Counted from the stretch's first letter, positions 46,006-58,957 are shown. The stretch is 64,000 bases of DNA from Pempheris klunzingeri (GCF_042242105.1 NC_092015.1:14091535-14155534), one strand, 5' to 3'. The notes: generated by a model from the letters alone, not told the origin. Numbers and translations: made by a program.

Positions 46006-47093
46006 TGTTTTTAAATATTACTGTGGCTCTCAAAGGACTCCCTCGATCACACACAGAGGCTGGTGGAGTCGAAGTCCTGACACAACCGAGGGACATGAAG
46101 TATGATGTAGAACCGTCAAGTCACTTTTCTTAATAGAGCCCACTTTAAAACAACAGGAGATGACCCAAAGTACTTTCCAGATGAGCCGGATAGGTTAGCA
46201 CCAAGGAATAATACATAATGTAATACAATAATACATCAAATGGAAGACTAAAAATGGAGCACTTAAAATAACTAAAATGACAAAAACTAAATCAAAACAA
46301 TAAGATAGATAATAAGATCTGAATACAATAAGAACATTATAAAGAATAAAAAGGAGAGAATCAAAAATACAGGCTGACTAATGTAAACGGGAGAAGAAAT
46401 TCAATAAAACATACAATAGGTTGAGATGCAGTAAGAGGATGTCAAAAATAAGTTAAAAGTGGACTTGAGAAAAACCATGAGGCAAGACTGAAGTAAAAGC
46501 GAGACAAAACAGGTGGGCACAACGACTCTGGAGGCTTTTTAGAGTGGAGGTTGGCTGTTAGCAGCTGGTCCCACTTCAGATTACTTGCCAGTCTTTGTCT
46601 TGGCAATGAATCCACTACGTTGAAATTCACACCATCCTTTAAGTGTGATCAGATATGTATTCCCTCTCACTGTCTGCATGCCTGCCTTCTTCTCTATGAT
46701 GTTGGCTTGATCAAAAAACATTACTTTGCCAAATATAGCCAGGGAGATTGAGACGGACGACACTGTGCTGCTTGAGTAAGGGACTGTGATGCTGTTTACA
46801 ACACGCCAACAGTGAATGCACACACACATACACGTCTAGCTCTGCATATGTAGGCCTCTCTTCCTGTTATTCACTCAGCTCTGGTCAGGAAGTATATCGG
46901 CTACAACAGTAATAATAGTGGACCACAATTGTAAAGGCTTTCCAGGCACAGGAAGGACAGACGGCTCCAGCAACATCCTGAATTACACAGGCTGTAAATT
47001 TAGGACATGCCTATTGTGAAGCCACATTTGGATCAATGTGTCATGTCAAAGCCATTCACAAAGACCACATGCAATAAAGCAGCAATTAAATTA

Positions 47094-47796
47094 CACTACT
47101 CACAAAAAGTTAGGGATATTCGGCTTTCAGGTGAAATTTCAGGATGACCCTAAAATGCATTCTAACCTTTCCAGGTGAACTTAATGTGACCTTCTCTAAA
47201 CTTTTGAATGCACATGTCCAACTGTTCAGTGTCTCAGTACTTTTTGCACAAGTTGCTGTTCTCTAACAAGAAGCTTAACAGCAACATTCACAACAGGTTT
47301 GATCCATGAATCGACCAATACATTTCCTGCTTCAGTTAGAATTGGTATTTAAACAGTCCTCCTCATCATGCTGTTCACATTTTGACATCATGAGACCAAG
47401 ACGACACCTAACAATTGATCAGCAGCACCTCGCCATTGCGAGGCTTCAAACAGGAAGTCCTCAGACGGAAGTTTTCACTGAGCTTAGAGGGTCACAGAGT
47501 GTCATCAGGAGGTTGTAACAGTGATACAGAGTGACTGGAGGAGTCACAGAAAGGAGAGGAGTGGACGTCCTTTGGCCACATCCCAATTTATTGAGACACT
47601 GAAAATTTTTTGTTGTGGTATACCTACCACTGTTGTTAGATTTTCTTTCAATAAATTGTTTAAAATGAAGAAATTACCATTGCATGCTTCTACTTAAATG
47701 CCCTACTTTCATGATATATCACTGTCACATTAACTTTTTCCATTTTCCATAAATTTCATCTGAAAGTCAAATATCCCTAACTTTTTGTGAGTAGTG
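47094..47796 (+). mobile_element. non-autonomous Tc1/mariner-type element (703 bp)
   Basis: Terminal inverted repeats start CACTACTCACAAAAAGTTAG at the left and mirror it at the right (ending ctaactttttgtgagtagtg). They extend about 45 bp with a few mismatches and are flanked by TA on both sides (47092-47093, 47797-47798), the Tc1 target duplication. Inside, + strand 47387-47515 encodes RPRRHLTIDQQHLAIARLQ and QTEVFTELRGSQSVIRRL, the helix-turn-helix N-terminus of a Tc1 transposase, then a stop at 47516. The catalytic DDE portion is deleted. An internal-deletion derivative, not functional by itself. Confidence 0.88.
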
Positions 47797-47939
47797 TAAT
47801 TAATATTGATAAAAAATGATCCTGACAGGAACAGTCCCTGATAGAAGATAATACACTGTCCTCTTGTGGTCATATAAAGGTACTAACAACACAACCAAAA
47901 ATGGTCCACTGTGTATAAAAGATGCAACATGAAGTAGCA

Positions 47940-48293
47940 AATGTTATAAAATGTACATTTATTGCAAATGTTTTGACTAATTTGAGCACAAAAATACCAA
48001 TATACAGTATGTACTACCTTAAAAGGTAAACTGCCAAGTACAAGAAAATAAGATGTGATGGCAACACATTATCATCTACTGGAATGAACTTCCATACATC
48101 ACAGAACATTTTCCAAAGTTCACAAAAGCTGTATACAATTATGCACAATACAACCATTTTAACTGTCCAAAAAGAAACTTCCAGACTGACCGGTGCTAAG
48201 CAACCACCTCTAAAAATACTTGTGAAATTTTACTTGTCATTTCACATCTGAATTTTTCATTTTAAAAAGAAAAGGATCCGTTCTCCTGATCAT
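47940..48293 (-). other. mettl16: METTL16 3' UTR (probable)
   Basis: A minus-strand AATAAA (tttatt at 47958-47963) lies about 330 nt downstream of the stop and only about 160 bp before the Tc1-type element. No other coding signal. Confidence 0.55.
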
Positions 48294-48923
48294 TCACGAC
48301 TTTACGACAGACTTGAAAAGTATGTTCTTCAGATAAGTGCACAGTTGGTTCATCAGGTCTTTATTCTGACCCTCCACCCAGTGCATCTCGATCACCACGT
48401 CGCTCTCCTCCAGCATCACATTCAGCAGACATTTAAACAGGAAGTGTTCGACTGCACCGGGGCTCGGGGTTCCCTTAGAGGGCGGCTCACTTGCTGCTGC
48501 TTCTGCTCCCTCTGTGCCGGTTTCCTGCCCTGCTTCTGTGCAGGTAGAGGACTCCATGTCCACATCTTCACCTGATGCCTCTTTCTGTTCTCCGGCTGGG
48601 TTGTGTGTTACATCTTTGCTCGTCTCGTTTGAGGAGGCGCCACTGCCAGTCTGCTCTGTCTCCTGTGCAGACGTAGTTTTGTCTTGAGTGCTGTCGTCCT
48701 GCGTGTTGCTGCCCTGTGTGGAGGCAGACTGGTTTAGATTCGTTGCCGTTGTGGCCACAGTGGTTTGAGAGCTGGCTCCAGCACAGTGTGTGGCCCTGGG
48801 AAGCTCTCGCAGCTGACGTGACCCTTCGCGTCGCTTCTGTCGCCCGTGGATCCAAGTGTTCTCCACGGCTGTTAGAAAGAGGCTCTGCTCCTGCTTTCGG
48901 CATGGGACACGTTTGTGCAGCAC
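48294..48923 (-). CDS. mettl16: METTL16 last exon (VCR domain, stop)
   Basis: Acceptor ggctctgcag, then VLHKRVPCRKQEQSLFLTAV and ENTWIH. A fast-evolving Thr/Gln/Ser/Glu-rich linker follows, then the conserved VEHFLFKCLLNVMLEESDVV, EMHWVEGQNKDLMNQLCTYL and TGA (complement at 48294-48296). The C-terminal conserved region binds and activates U6/MAT2A RNA recognition in mammals. Confidence 0.96.
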   Translation of the reverse strand: MLHKRVPCRKQEQSLFLTAVENTWIHGRQKRREGSRQLRELPRATHCAGASSQTTVATTATNLNQSASTQGSNTQDDSTQDKTTSAQETEQTGSGASSNETSKDVTHNPAGEQKEASGEDVDMESSTCTEAGQETGTEGAEAAASEPPSKGTPSPGAVEHFLFKCLLNVMLEESDVVIEMHWVEGQNKDLMNQLCTYLKNILFKSVVKS

Positions 48924-50971
48924 CTGCAGAGCCGCACACAGAAGACAGTCAGACTAATGAGGAGGTTTACTGGAGATGGATGATGTATTCAAAGTATCCA
49001 CTGTTAGGGCTGTTAATGCTTTTACTGTAATACTATACATTATATCTTATTCACCTTTGAATCCAATTACACTCCTAATTAGAGCTGTCCCCTTGTGACT
49101 GGATTATCTGAGAAATATTTTAGTGCTAAATGTGAAGGGGGCTGCTGTGGGCATGGAAAACCTACCACTGTTTTAATTGGCATGCACGCAGTGTCACGCC
49201 AAATGCCACACTGAGGTCAATGGGCGCAAAACACCTAACAGACAATATTTAAGCACTTCCGCAGTCTACCACTTCAGCAAAGGTGAAACTGAGGTTAGCC
49301 TACTTTGAAGTCATCCATTTGCAGCTGTGCTGTTGCAGTGTTAAAGATTACCCGCAGGTCAGTGAGCGTTTTCTCCAGCAGAGCAGCGATGCTGTCCACA
49401 GGGCTGCAGGCAGCACCGGCTGAAGCCGAGGCCTTGGCCTGGAGGTTCTTCAGTCCCGCCTCTGGCAGTGTGAAAGACAGGGGCTTCCTCGCCTTCTCCA
49501 GTTTACGCTTCTTACTGGGAGGAGACTGAGATAAAAGAGGGAGATCAGGTGAAAATTAACCAGCAGTCTGTAACAGAGTGTTCTGACATACAAAGCAAAA
49601 TATGAAGGACACAGAAGGTACAGTTTGATAGAGAAAAAGAGCACCAGAGGGTCAGACGGAGAAACCCACTGGGATGTATGATGTCAACATGCCAAACATA
49701 CCAATGGTACCATAGTCAACAAGACTGGTAAACACAGGAGTCATTCTTAAACATGCATGAAAATACTGATTCTAGATAAATTGGATGATAAAAAAATACA
49801 AATGACAATAGAGGAGAAAGATGGGAAAGTGCTCAGTTTGAGTGTGGCTGGGTCCCACTCTTCCGCCACAGTGTTTAAAACAAAACTCACAAATTTTCAA
49901 CATATCAGTATGTTTGACCTTCAGAGGCATGTGCGTCTGTGTATAGAAAGATAGACAGAGAGAGAGAGAGAATATAGTTGAATAAGGGCTTTTTTTGCTC
50001 TGTCTTAGCCCTCAGGATGTAATAAAACATGAATCCATGGTTAATTGTCTGTTGCTCACCAAGAGATACTATGAGCCGATAAACTGTAAGCTGTGATGGA
50101 ACAAATAAACACAAGATGCATGTTCATTACGCACCACACGACACAAGAGGGCGCTCAAACCACGTGAGCTCCCCCCTGAGCTAAACACCATTTCTCATTT
50201 CTAATCCCCTGTAATGTCACGCTGGGATGGCAGTGGAGGTCATTACCCAACCATGTCTGAATACAACAGACGCTCCGTAGAAACTGTCCCCTATGCGCCC
50301 ACTGCAGCCGACATGCCAACGGCGCACTCCCAAGTCAGTGCAGGCTGACTGAGAGCGAAGAGACAGCAGGGGTCTGCAGCCGCACTGTTCCGTGACAGAG
50401 CAGACAGCATGGCCGACTGACCTACAAACGGCAGAGGGAAGGAGCAGACTGTGACCTTCACACTGATCTAAGAGTCAAGTTTGAGCTTGAGTTTGTAGCC
50501 GCTTTTTAATTACTTCACATTCCTCTCACACTCTTAAGAGTTATTAGAGAAAGACAAAATAAATAATCAGAAGAAATAAAGTATAATAAATAAAATCAAC
50601 ATATCTTCATTCACAATCTGCTTCATTTTCATTTAAAAAAAACAAACATCTTCACTCCCTGAAAAAAGGTTTTTCCAATCTTAATCGTCTGTTGGTTTTT
50701 AGTCGACATGATGGTCATTGTAGATGCACGTCTAGAGGAGATGGACATATTTAATTAGTGGGTTGACGATGGACGCTGCCTCGTCTAGATGCTTGTTAGA
50801 GTTTCTTTTATTTCTTATTGTCTCACACAGACGTCTCTCCCCCCTTTTTCCTCCACGCTTTCTAAGCCCTGCAGCTCATTGTACAGGGAAAGGAAATCAA
50901 TAAAATCCATCATGCCGAACCTGTCTGTTTGTACGGAGCATCCTTGACACAGATTCTTGTACTAATACATT

Positions 50972-51028
<57 letters not shown>

Positions 51029-52470
51029 ACAAAGAGGAGGGAGACAGCTGTGTGTTGACATATACACCTCTCCACTGAATAACATCCCCTTCTGACTCTG
51101 GTGCTCTTTCCCTCCATTATTAATCCCACTTACCTACTCTCACCTCACTGCACACACACCAACACACACATACACACACAAATGACACCCTCATGATAAT
51201 AGCCTGGCCTAATTTTGAAAACTAGGCACTGTGGAAGCCAACAAGTCTAATAAGAGCTGTTCTCTCCAGATCCACATTCAATCATCCATCTTGACCTCCT
51301 GAAAGCCCGTGCACTCACACACACAGTCACACACACACGCACACAATGGAAAAACAAAATGCTGTTTCTCCTTCAGGCAAACATTGTAAATCATGGGGGT
51401 TGGGAGGATTGGCGTGGTCAGAGTATATTTTCTCTTTATCAAGTCTCAAAATCTCTACACGACCTCCTGAACTGTGGACCCTCCTCTGAACCCTCTCCTG
51501 CCAGAGGCCTGTATGAGCAACAGCACACCTCGGGCCTCAGATAAAGCCCGGCTGCCTTTAGCGGCCTATTTTCTCTACTAGTTCTTTTATTCTGTCTGCA
51601 TTTGGTCCAATCTCACCATCCACAGCCTCCATCCTTTGTCTGTTTTTGCTGGATTTCTTTATCTGCATCTTGTTTTTCCTTCGGTCCATCCATCGATTCT
51701 AACCCTTTCCCAAACACTTCTCTTTCCCCTTTAATCAATCCCATCTTTCCCTCTTGGTAATGAGAATAATTTCCAAATCTTTTAATATTTCACCTTTAAA
51801 AAACAGATCATCAAAAGTCAAGAACTTCGTTAGAGGCTCTGTGTTGAGCTTAAATCATACTCATGATTTCTGAAGCCATTCTGGGTAATATACTGTCCTG
51901 TGATCATAGACGGTATATAGAAGTGGACATAGCTGCCGGGTCTGTTAAGTGAAGCCAATGTGGAAATGCCTTAAACCTGAATTCTTTCTAATGGCCAACT
52001 GGGGCGACTCTGCTGGTTGCAAAAAGACTTTCGGTTGTGTAGCAGTCTATGGGAAAATTAGCCTACTTCTCACCTGACTTATTACCTCAGTAAACACTTA
52101 ACACTGATCTTCCTGGGTAAGAGCAATGGTTAAGTGAGAATTGGGAAAAGTCGATCATTTACGTGAAACCAGCTGGAAATAAAAATAAAATGTATTCATT
52201 TTGAAATGTATCAGTCCAATTATACTAGGGACTGGGTGAGATTATAAGTCACCTTGTAAATTTAGAAATTTAGTTCAATGAAGTGTCGCTGTGAGAGACA
52301 GTTTGACTCCTGTCTGCTTAGTTGAAATAAACGAGGAGGAGAGTGAGGAGGACAAGATGGATGTAGTAGTTTGCAGGCTGGCCCAGTAATATGAGGGTTA
52401 AGTAGGTCACAGTTGCATGCATGCCACATATGTTATAGTCTATATGTAACATTAATGAGCACCCCCATGC

Positions 52471-52501
<31 letters not shown>

Positions 52502-55500
52502 CACCAGACGTCCATAACAGCACACGCATGCAGGCAGAATTAGGTAGTCAACCATGTGGAGAATTACACATGCAGTAACCTGTGACAAGTAAGCACACAC
52601 ACACACACAGAGCGAACACGTGCTCAAGGGGTCTGTCATGTAATGATGGCGAGCAGCTCCCAAGTGTAAATGACGTGAGAGCAGAGGAGCAGGGGGAGGA
52701 GGGGGGTGGTCACAGGAGGAAATGTAGGCCAATCATTCTGCTCAACTGCTTTTCTGCTGAAAAGGCCAAAACATAGATGAGTCCGACAAAACACAAGCAG
52801 CCCTCATCACACAGCCTCTGCTACACCTGCCTTCACTTTCAACCTGTCCTCACTGCAACATCACTCTGTAACTGTTTGCGCCGTTTCACTGCCCCTGCTC
52901 CCCACTCACCTCCAACTCTCTCACTCTTCAGACATGACACTGTGCGCACACGGCCCTGCCCTGGCAACTGTTGCCTGGATACAGACTGTTAAAAAATCAC
53001 ATAAACGTCTCCCCAGAGGAAGGAATAAGTGCTTCTAATGGAAAAGGGCTGGAGAAGGGGATGGAGTCTGGCGAGGGCCGAGAGGATGGCGCTGGACAGA
53101 GGTGGTGCATAATTGAGGAGGTGGGGTTTGTGGAGAAGGCAGCTCAAGTATCAAAATGACCACCTCTGTTGGCCATTTTGTTTATTTACATGTGTGCTGC
53201 TGTATGGGACCATATGTCAAGTCTATTCTTTAATGCCCCACAAAGCAATCTGAGGGTGTAGCAGGACGGGAGTTCCTCAAAGTGCACTAAAGACAGAAAT
53301 AAAACCTACGCAGACTCACCGGAACAATCACATCATCATAGAAACTCCAGGCCAGCGCCCACCTCATGGTCCGTCCCTGACAGAACTCCGTGTGTGTCAC
53401 TTTAGGCACCTGAGACAAAAGAAAAAAGGTCTGATCAGCGCTCAGACACATGCAGCAGATGATTTATTGGAAAGTATAGCACAGAAACTGACCACATTTG
53501 GCCAAAAAAGCTGATTCCAGTTTTGCAGAGCTATTTATGGTTGTGTCAGGGTAAATTTGATGTAAATATTTTAATAACTTACATGAAACTGTGCTTTTAA
53601 AACAGCCAAAATACTTTTCTTGTATCTTCACATTTGTTGGAAGAAATATGGCTAAAAGGCTCACTTTATTTATTAATTCATGAAAACATGGAAAGAGAGT
53701 AAAGAGTAAAAATATATGAAATAATTACCAATAGAATAAAATCACAGACAAGAAAAAAAAGATAAAAACAACTCATTCCATAATTCAAACTTCAAACGGC
53801 TGTAGTTCTCGAAGCAACTGGCTGCTTTGAGTGAGGCAGCATTTTGAGAGTACGACATGTAAAGTGTGTGATAAAATGTAAACCAGCTCTAGATAACCAA
53901 ATAATTTCCACCTGACCAATACCAGAGAGCTTTCAATGAACCCTCGACATGTGACGACCTTCACATCTCTTGGTGACAAAACAAAGATCCGTGATGTGAA
54001 AAGACACAAGCAGTGTGAAAACCTTTGTGCTAGCAGAGCACTTAAACTGTCTCTCAGGACCGCTTCGGTAAATAGGAAGAGGAGGAGGAGGAGGAGGAAG
54101 GTTACTAAGACAAAGGTCAGAGGTCGGAGAGGTCTGTATCTGAGACAGCGAACAACATTCACATTTGCTAAATTAAAAAATACAAAGAGAGATGAGGAGA
54201 CACTGGAGAGAAAATCGAGTAATGGGTGATAAAAGCATTAGCATATTAACCAGGCCCGGTTTCTGTTTACACGCACTATAAATTGAGGCAGCGGTCTCCT
54301 CTCTGGACGTTAGCCAAGGCGGCACTCACTCTGATGAGCAGCGACAGCACCCTAAAATCTCTGGAGGAGGTTTGAGGGAGGGCAGGTGCAGCAGGGACAC
54401 TCGAGCTTATTTATCTATTTATTTTTCATTTATTCAAGCATGTGAGGGAAGTGACTGGCACAGGACCAGAGGCCTGCAGCAGTCAGGAGTCATGTGCTGG
54501 GCTATTCGTTAGGCTAATGACACTAATGCATGTTAGCTACAGTGTGCCGTGTGATTCATTCGTGCACTCACGCATTCATGGCTCGTTTGTGACGCTGCTT
54601 AGCCGGCAAATTAGAAAGAGCTGATGTGTTATATTTCTCTGCCCGTACAGTGACAACCGTCTGCTTCAATGCACAGTCCCAGGGGAGTGTTGGTTTGAGA
54701 GGGGAGGCAAAGATTGTTTCAACAAGCTATTATCTAAACCTGCACAAAAGGGAGCGTGCTGCTGCATGAACTCACAGAGATCAAAAGCTGCTCTCATCGA
54801 TTGCAGACGATGCAGATGTATTTGTGTGTTTGTTGTCTACTCACCCCTTGCTTCCTCAGCTCCTCTTTCAAAGGTGTCAAGCTACATTTCTTCCCCAACA
54901 TGCAGCTGTACCACCTGCAGAAAGAAGAATCCATGTTAACCAGCTGTGTGTCCCCATGTTCAGCGGCTGAGGGCCCTGACAGGAGCTACCGAGCAGAGAT
55001 CAAACAGGCCTAGGTGAGCGTTAGGGAGCAACACAAAGACCAAATAAAACACGAGAGACGGGGAAAACATCCGGGTGTGTGCGGCCCTCAGTGGAGGAAA
55101 AGCTGTTTTGAAGCTGTCCCTTGGTGGAGGCCTGATCAATAATCTCTGCTGCGCAATAAAGAGATGAGGTTGGTCCTGATCAATGAGCGGTAGAGTCCTG
55201 CTGGGGAAGACGGAAGACAGATAAACACATCAGGGACTCAGTCTGGATGGAAGATCTGCCAGTTTTCACAAACCTTATTAGGTTATTTAGTTTTAGCTGT
55301 TATTAAGGCTTATCACCTGCTGTTCATTTAATATCCAGATCTCCAATACCATGTACAAATACATGCAAGTACTACCCCTAAAGTTCCTGTTCTTCCCCCC
55401 TAACAGGGACTTTTTGTGGGGTAAAATAATGCCTGTGGAACTTAATTTATAATCCTGGTTCCTTTAAAGGTTCCTTGTCCCTGAGGAAAGTTCCTGCTGT

Positions 55501-58500
55501 GGAAATGCAGCTTAAAATGTAGGAAAGTGCAGGAAACGGCTTCTTTTTTTCTTTTAGGCTGAAGGACCTCTGACTTGCGTTCAAGCCTAAGCTCTTTAAA
55601 TAGCCCTAAATGTACAAAGCTACAGTTACACCAAGCTACTGTTGGTGAAATCACATCTTAACAGCAGTTTTAGCTTGTGAATGGCAGTGAGGGAGGAACA
55701 AGATTTGAAATCAGGTTTGGTAGAGGTGGAGGTGCACAGAGGGGCGACAGGACGGGAGGGCAACATGTCAGCCTCAGGTGACACAATGAAATATTGAACA
55801 GCTCTAATATTCACAGATGTTCCTCACTTTTCCACACAGTGGGGGGTGGGGTTGGGAGGGTGGGGGTGGGGGGGGCGGCTTCCCTCCTCCACCAGCGGCT
55901 TCTCAAACATCCCAAAGTGTGCAGCTGCATTAGCATTCATATTCATCCTCTTCACATGTTGAAGCACGGCTGTGTGATTACAATCTTATTACCAGAGATG
56001 GTAATTTTCATATCAATGGCGTGATGAATGAGGAGTATTACCTCATCTCTAACTGGGGTTTTGGGCATTTGGATGGCAGTTATACTGGGGACTATGGTGG
56101 CTTGCCCCAGTTAGACGGTAATTACACTTCAGTGGAAAGAGGAGCGAGAGAGGAGCAGGGCGGGGTGGTGTGGGGCGTCTCAAAGGACCAATCGGCGAAG
56201 CTGGCAGTGTTTCCATGGACACCTGGCGGCTCTGGTGTCCCAGCATGCTTTTGGGAGTGACAGCTGGCTCCGGTTGGTTTGGCCCAAGCCTCAAACCTGT
56301 TCGATGAGACCGGGTTCGCTCTCGTTTCCTCACTTTGGTGTAACAGAGCCACACCGGAGCAGGCAGGTGTTCTGATCAGATCCCTCTCAGGGTCGCTCAT
56401 CTTTCCAATGACGCATTATGCAAACACACACCACTGCATATAGCGCGCGTGCATGCGTACGCGTGCACGCACACACACTGTACTCTCCTGTAGGCGGCCA
56501 AGTAGGTGTGGCATGTCTAATCAGTTTTAATAGCACCGCTCTGCAGCTCCCTGTATCCGTGTCTCACTCTGCTGCCCCGGTGACAGCCCTGGTAACGGGG
56601 GAGGGTAAAGACATGGCCGCTGGAGACACCCTCACCCACCAACCCACCCACCCGAACACAGCTGTTCCCCATGGGTTCCCGGATACAGCACGGGGTGTGT
56701 GCGCCAAAATCATTAAACCTACTCAGGGTGACAGCTCCATCAGTGTGCAGCAACCCATCTGCACATTTCACTCTGGATGTCTCCCCTTCACTGGTGCTCT
56801 CCGCTGCCATTTAAACCTCTCAAAGCCTCTCCAAAGAGAACAAAACTGCAGCGCTCTCATTCATCCATTTGTCAGTTCAGACATGTAGCTGTGTAGCCCT
56901 GAATACTGAGTTTCTGTCTATGATTGGGCTTCATGAATCTGGTTTTGCACACAAAAAAAAACATACAGGTCAAACTCCTGCCCTTTTCCTCACCGCAAAC
57001 GTTTCTTGAGCTGCAGGCTGTCATGAATGATCCTCTTGACAAACTCCAGTTCCCCACCCTCGGCCATGATCTCCGTCACCCCGCCTGTGTTCACTGAACT
57101 GGGAGGAGGTCGGCGTGAGTTCCTGGAGTTCACCCCCTGCAGAGAGCAATAAGGCAGACAGATTAAGCTAAAAATCCTATTAGAAGCCTGTTACTATCGT
57201 GCAAACAAAGTGTTTCATGTCAGGCCTGTTCTGACAACTCAACAAGTGCTGTGTTTACCCACTACGAGTCAAAGACACTGTTCAAAGTAGTGTATGCTTT
57301 TGAATGTAAATGTTTAGACAGTACAAGAGTAAAAGAGAAAAAAAAAAACATTTTAAAATTCAAAAGTCAGTGAAATCTGTACCTTTGCCTCCAGCTGGTT
57401 GGCAAAAAAAGGAGGGTTGCACATGCAGAAGTCGTACACGATCTCAGTCTCTTCTTTCAAAGCGTCCATCAGTAAAGTCTTCTGAGGGACTTTGACAACT
57501 GGGATAAAGATGAGGCAGGGGTTTTTGAGTTGGATGTTTTCGCTAATCATGATATGATTTCAGGCTTTTGCAGACAAAAGTTGACTCATTACAGAAATGT
57601 GGCAAAATCTTTGGTTCTGGTGACAGTCCAGTGAAAACCTGATTCAATGGCATAGAGGCCATACCAGCGGAGCCTTTCAGAAATGGAGAACTTTGCAATG
57701 AAATCTGCTGGTTTTACCAGTAGCCAATATATATTGCTGACTTTGCTTAGTCAGTTCACTGTCACACTGACTCTACTCATTCTACATGTTCACTTTCACC
57801 ATTGTCTCCTAAATTGTTGCCTGTGGCCACAGTTCAGCCACAGTTAAACAGTCTCCTTTGCTCAAATGACCGCAGACTGCTGTGTAAACGCAGCGGTTAA
57901 ATGTTCTTCAGGATGAGTGGACCACACTTACCTTTAATGAGGTCAGACAGGTTGTTCTGCTCCACATTTCTCTTGGCGTAGTCAAAACAGATGTCATCCA
58001 CCTCTGTGGCGAGAAAGTACCAGCCGTTCATTGTGGCTCCCAGCAAGGGGTAGATGCAGGACGCCCCAGTGCCTGATGAAGCACACACACACATATTTGG
58101 CAGCTTGAGGAAGTGTGTATTCATTAGGATGATGAATGGCTTATAACCTTAAGGAGAGTAAATGTCTGTATGAAGGGAAGGAGAGATGGTGCGTTTCTGG
58201 GGGATCATCTTTAACTTGGCCGCCATAATGGACAATAAATGTCAGTTCCAGCAGCCATTATTAAATAACTCCTGTATGACTACAGCTGCACAATTCAGTG
58301 TGGACTCAAAGATGGCACCTGTTCGCAAAGGAAGAGGTGATCCATCAGGGAGAGGACAGCTTCAGAGTCGGGGTCACCAATCAGTAACCCCAGGCCCCTA
58401 AAGAGGACAAGCACACACACACACAGCTTTCCCCCTGACAGACACAACGTTAAACAAGCTGTGACATGTGGATGGGGATTTGCCTGGTGAGTGTTGGGAA

Positions 58501-58957
58501 CACTGGGAATGACTGGGCTCATGTGCACCAGCTGGAAGCACCACCTGACATTTCATGTGCTGCTGGCAGCCGCATCCAGAGTAAACAAGAACAGGGGTTT
58601 CAGACTCAAGACTCAGATCAACTGGGAGCCCCTCACTAGAAGTCTCTACACCTTTTTAAGTACTTTTGTCTTTACGCTAAATTTGAATGATATCCACTCC
58701 GAAGTCTTTTCCTCGCCTCATTTAAATTCACAGCACACTGTAAACGGTCACAAACAGTAATGGTGGTACCGATGTCGATGCCCCTGCGTGGCTGCTTCTG
58801 GCCGTCGATGAGGTCCTCCACCCAGTGGATGTAGTTGAGGCGGAGGGGGACGGTGGGTATGAGGCGCTCCAGAGGAATCTCGATGGTCAAACCAAAGTCC
58901 TCCTTCAGCAGGGTGCAGGTCAGCGCTCGCACCGCCTCCGGCTCTTTGAAGTTCACA
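48294..58957 (-). CDS. mettl16: METTL16, U6 snRNA / MAT2A m6A methyltransferase (8 coding exons; first ~43 aa outside window)
   Basis: Nuclear/cytoplasmic RNA N6-adenosine methyltransferase acting on U6 snRNA and hairpins in MAT2A mRNA, thereby setting SAM levels. Exons in transcript order: 58957-58770, 58072-57932, 57498-57383, 57136-56994, 54914-54845, 53409-53320, 49525-49352, 48923-48294; phases agree throughout and give 517 residues. Seen: VNFKEPEAVRALTCTLLKED; SAM-binding GIDIGTGASCIYPLLGA; catalytic NPPF in FCMCNPPFFANQLEAK; QGRTMRWALAWSFYDD; a basic KKRKLEKARKP patch; and the C-terminal vertebrate-conserved region ending MHWVEGQNKDLMNQLCTYLK. The ORF opens at a phase-2 acceptor corresponding to human residue ~44. 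The exon with the initiator ATG is not found up to 64000, so intron 1 must exceed 5 kb. Human METTL16 is 562 aa. Confidence 0.96.
49352..49525 (-). CDS. mettl16: METTL16 exon (basic linker)
   Basis: SPPSKKRKLEKARKPLSFTL at the start and LLEKTLTDLR at the end; 58 codons, phase 0-0. The Lys/Arg patch is a likely nuclear localisation and RNA-contact segment. Confidence 0.93.
50973..51024. repeat. (AC)n microsatellite in METTL16 intron
   Basis: About 26 AC units. Further short AC runs follow at 51150-51180 and 51315-51345. Confidence 0.98.
51897..52250. repeat. dispersed teleost repeat in METTL16 intron
   Basis: Ordered words catagacggtatatagaagt, 'ggccaactggggcgactctg', 'ggttgcaaaaagactttcgg', 'tagcagtctatgggaaaatt' and 'cttattacctcagtaaacac' match a frequent, SINE-like fish repeat. 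Ends are approximate. Confidence 0.6.
52476..52501. repeat. (CATA)n short tandem repeat
   Basis: Six to seven CATA units followed by TATATA. Confidence 0.9.
53320..53409 (-). CDS. mettl16: METTL16 exon (QGRTMRWALAWSF)
   Basis: Encodes VPKVTHTEFCQGRTMRWALA and WSFYDDVIVP; 30 codons, phase 0-0. End of the methyltransferase domain. Confidence 0.95.
54845..54914 (-). CDS. mettl16: METTL16 exon (WYSCMLGKK)
   Basis: Encodes WYSCMLGKKCSLTPLKEELR and KQG; 70 nt, acceptor cacctgcag region, donor CAAGGG|gtgagt. Confidence 0.94.
55370..55525. repeat. probable decayed MITE-like repeat in METTL16 intron
   Basis: Words 'aaagttcctgttctt', 'gggactttttgtggggtaaa' and 'agttcctgctgtggaaatgc' recall a common teleost non-autonomous element. 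Weak call. Confidence 0.3.
56994..57136 (-). CDS. mettl16: METTL16 exon (GVNSRN...KKRLR)
   Basis: Encodes GVNSRNSRRPPPSSVNTGGV, TEIMAEGGELEFVKRIIHDS and LQLKKRLR. Phase 0 in, phase 2 out. Includes the flexible loop near the active site. Confidence 0.95.
57383..57498 (-). CDS. mettl16: METTL16 exon with catalytic NPPF
   Basis: Encodes VVKVPQKTLLMDALKEETEI and VYDFCMCNPPFFANQLEAK. NPPF is the catalytic tetrad of the METTL16 family. Confidence 0.96.
57932..58072 (-). CDS. mettl16: METTL16 exon (SAM-binding motif I)
   Basis: Completes GTGASCIYPLLGATMNGWYF, then LATEVDDICFDYAKRNVEQN and NLSDLIK. Contacts SAM through GTGAS and the TEVD acid. Confidence 0.96.
58770..58957 (-). CDS. mettl16: METTL16 first in-window coding exon
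   Basis: Encodes VNFKEPEAVRALTCTLLKED, FGLTIEIPLERLIPTVPLRL and NYIHWVEDLIDGQKQPRRGI. It begins at acceptor tcgtccag in phase 2 and ends in phase 1 within GIDIG. Upstream coding sequence lies outside the window. Confidence 0.95.
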
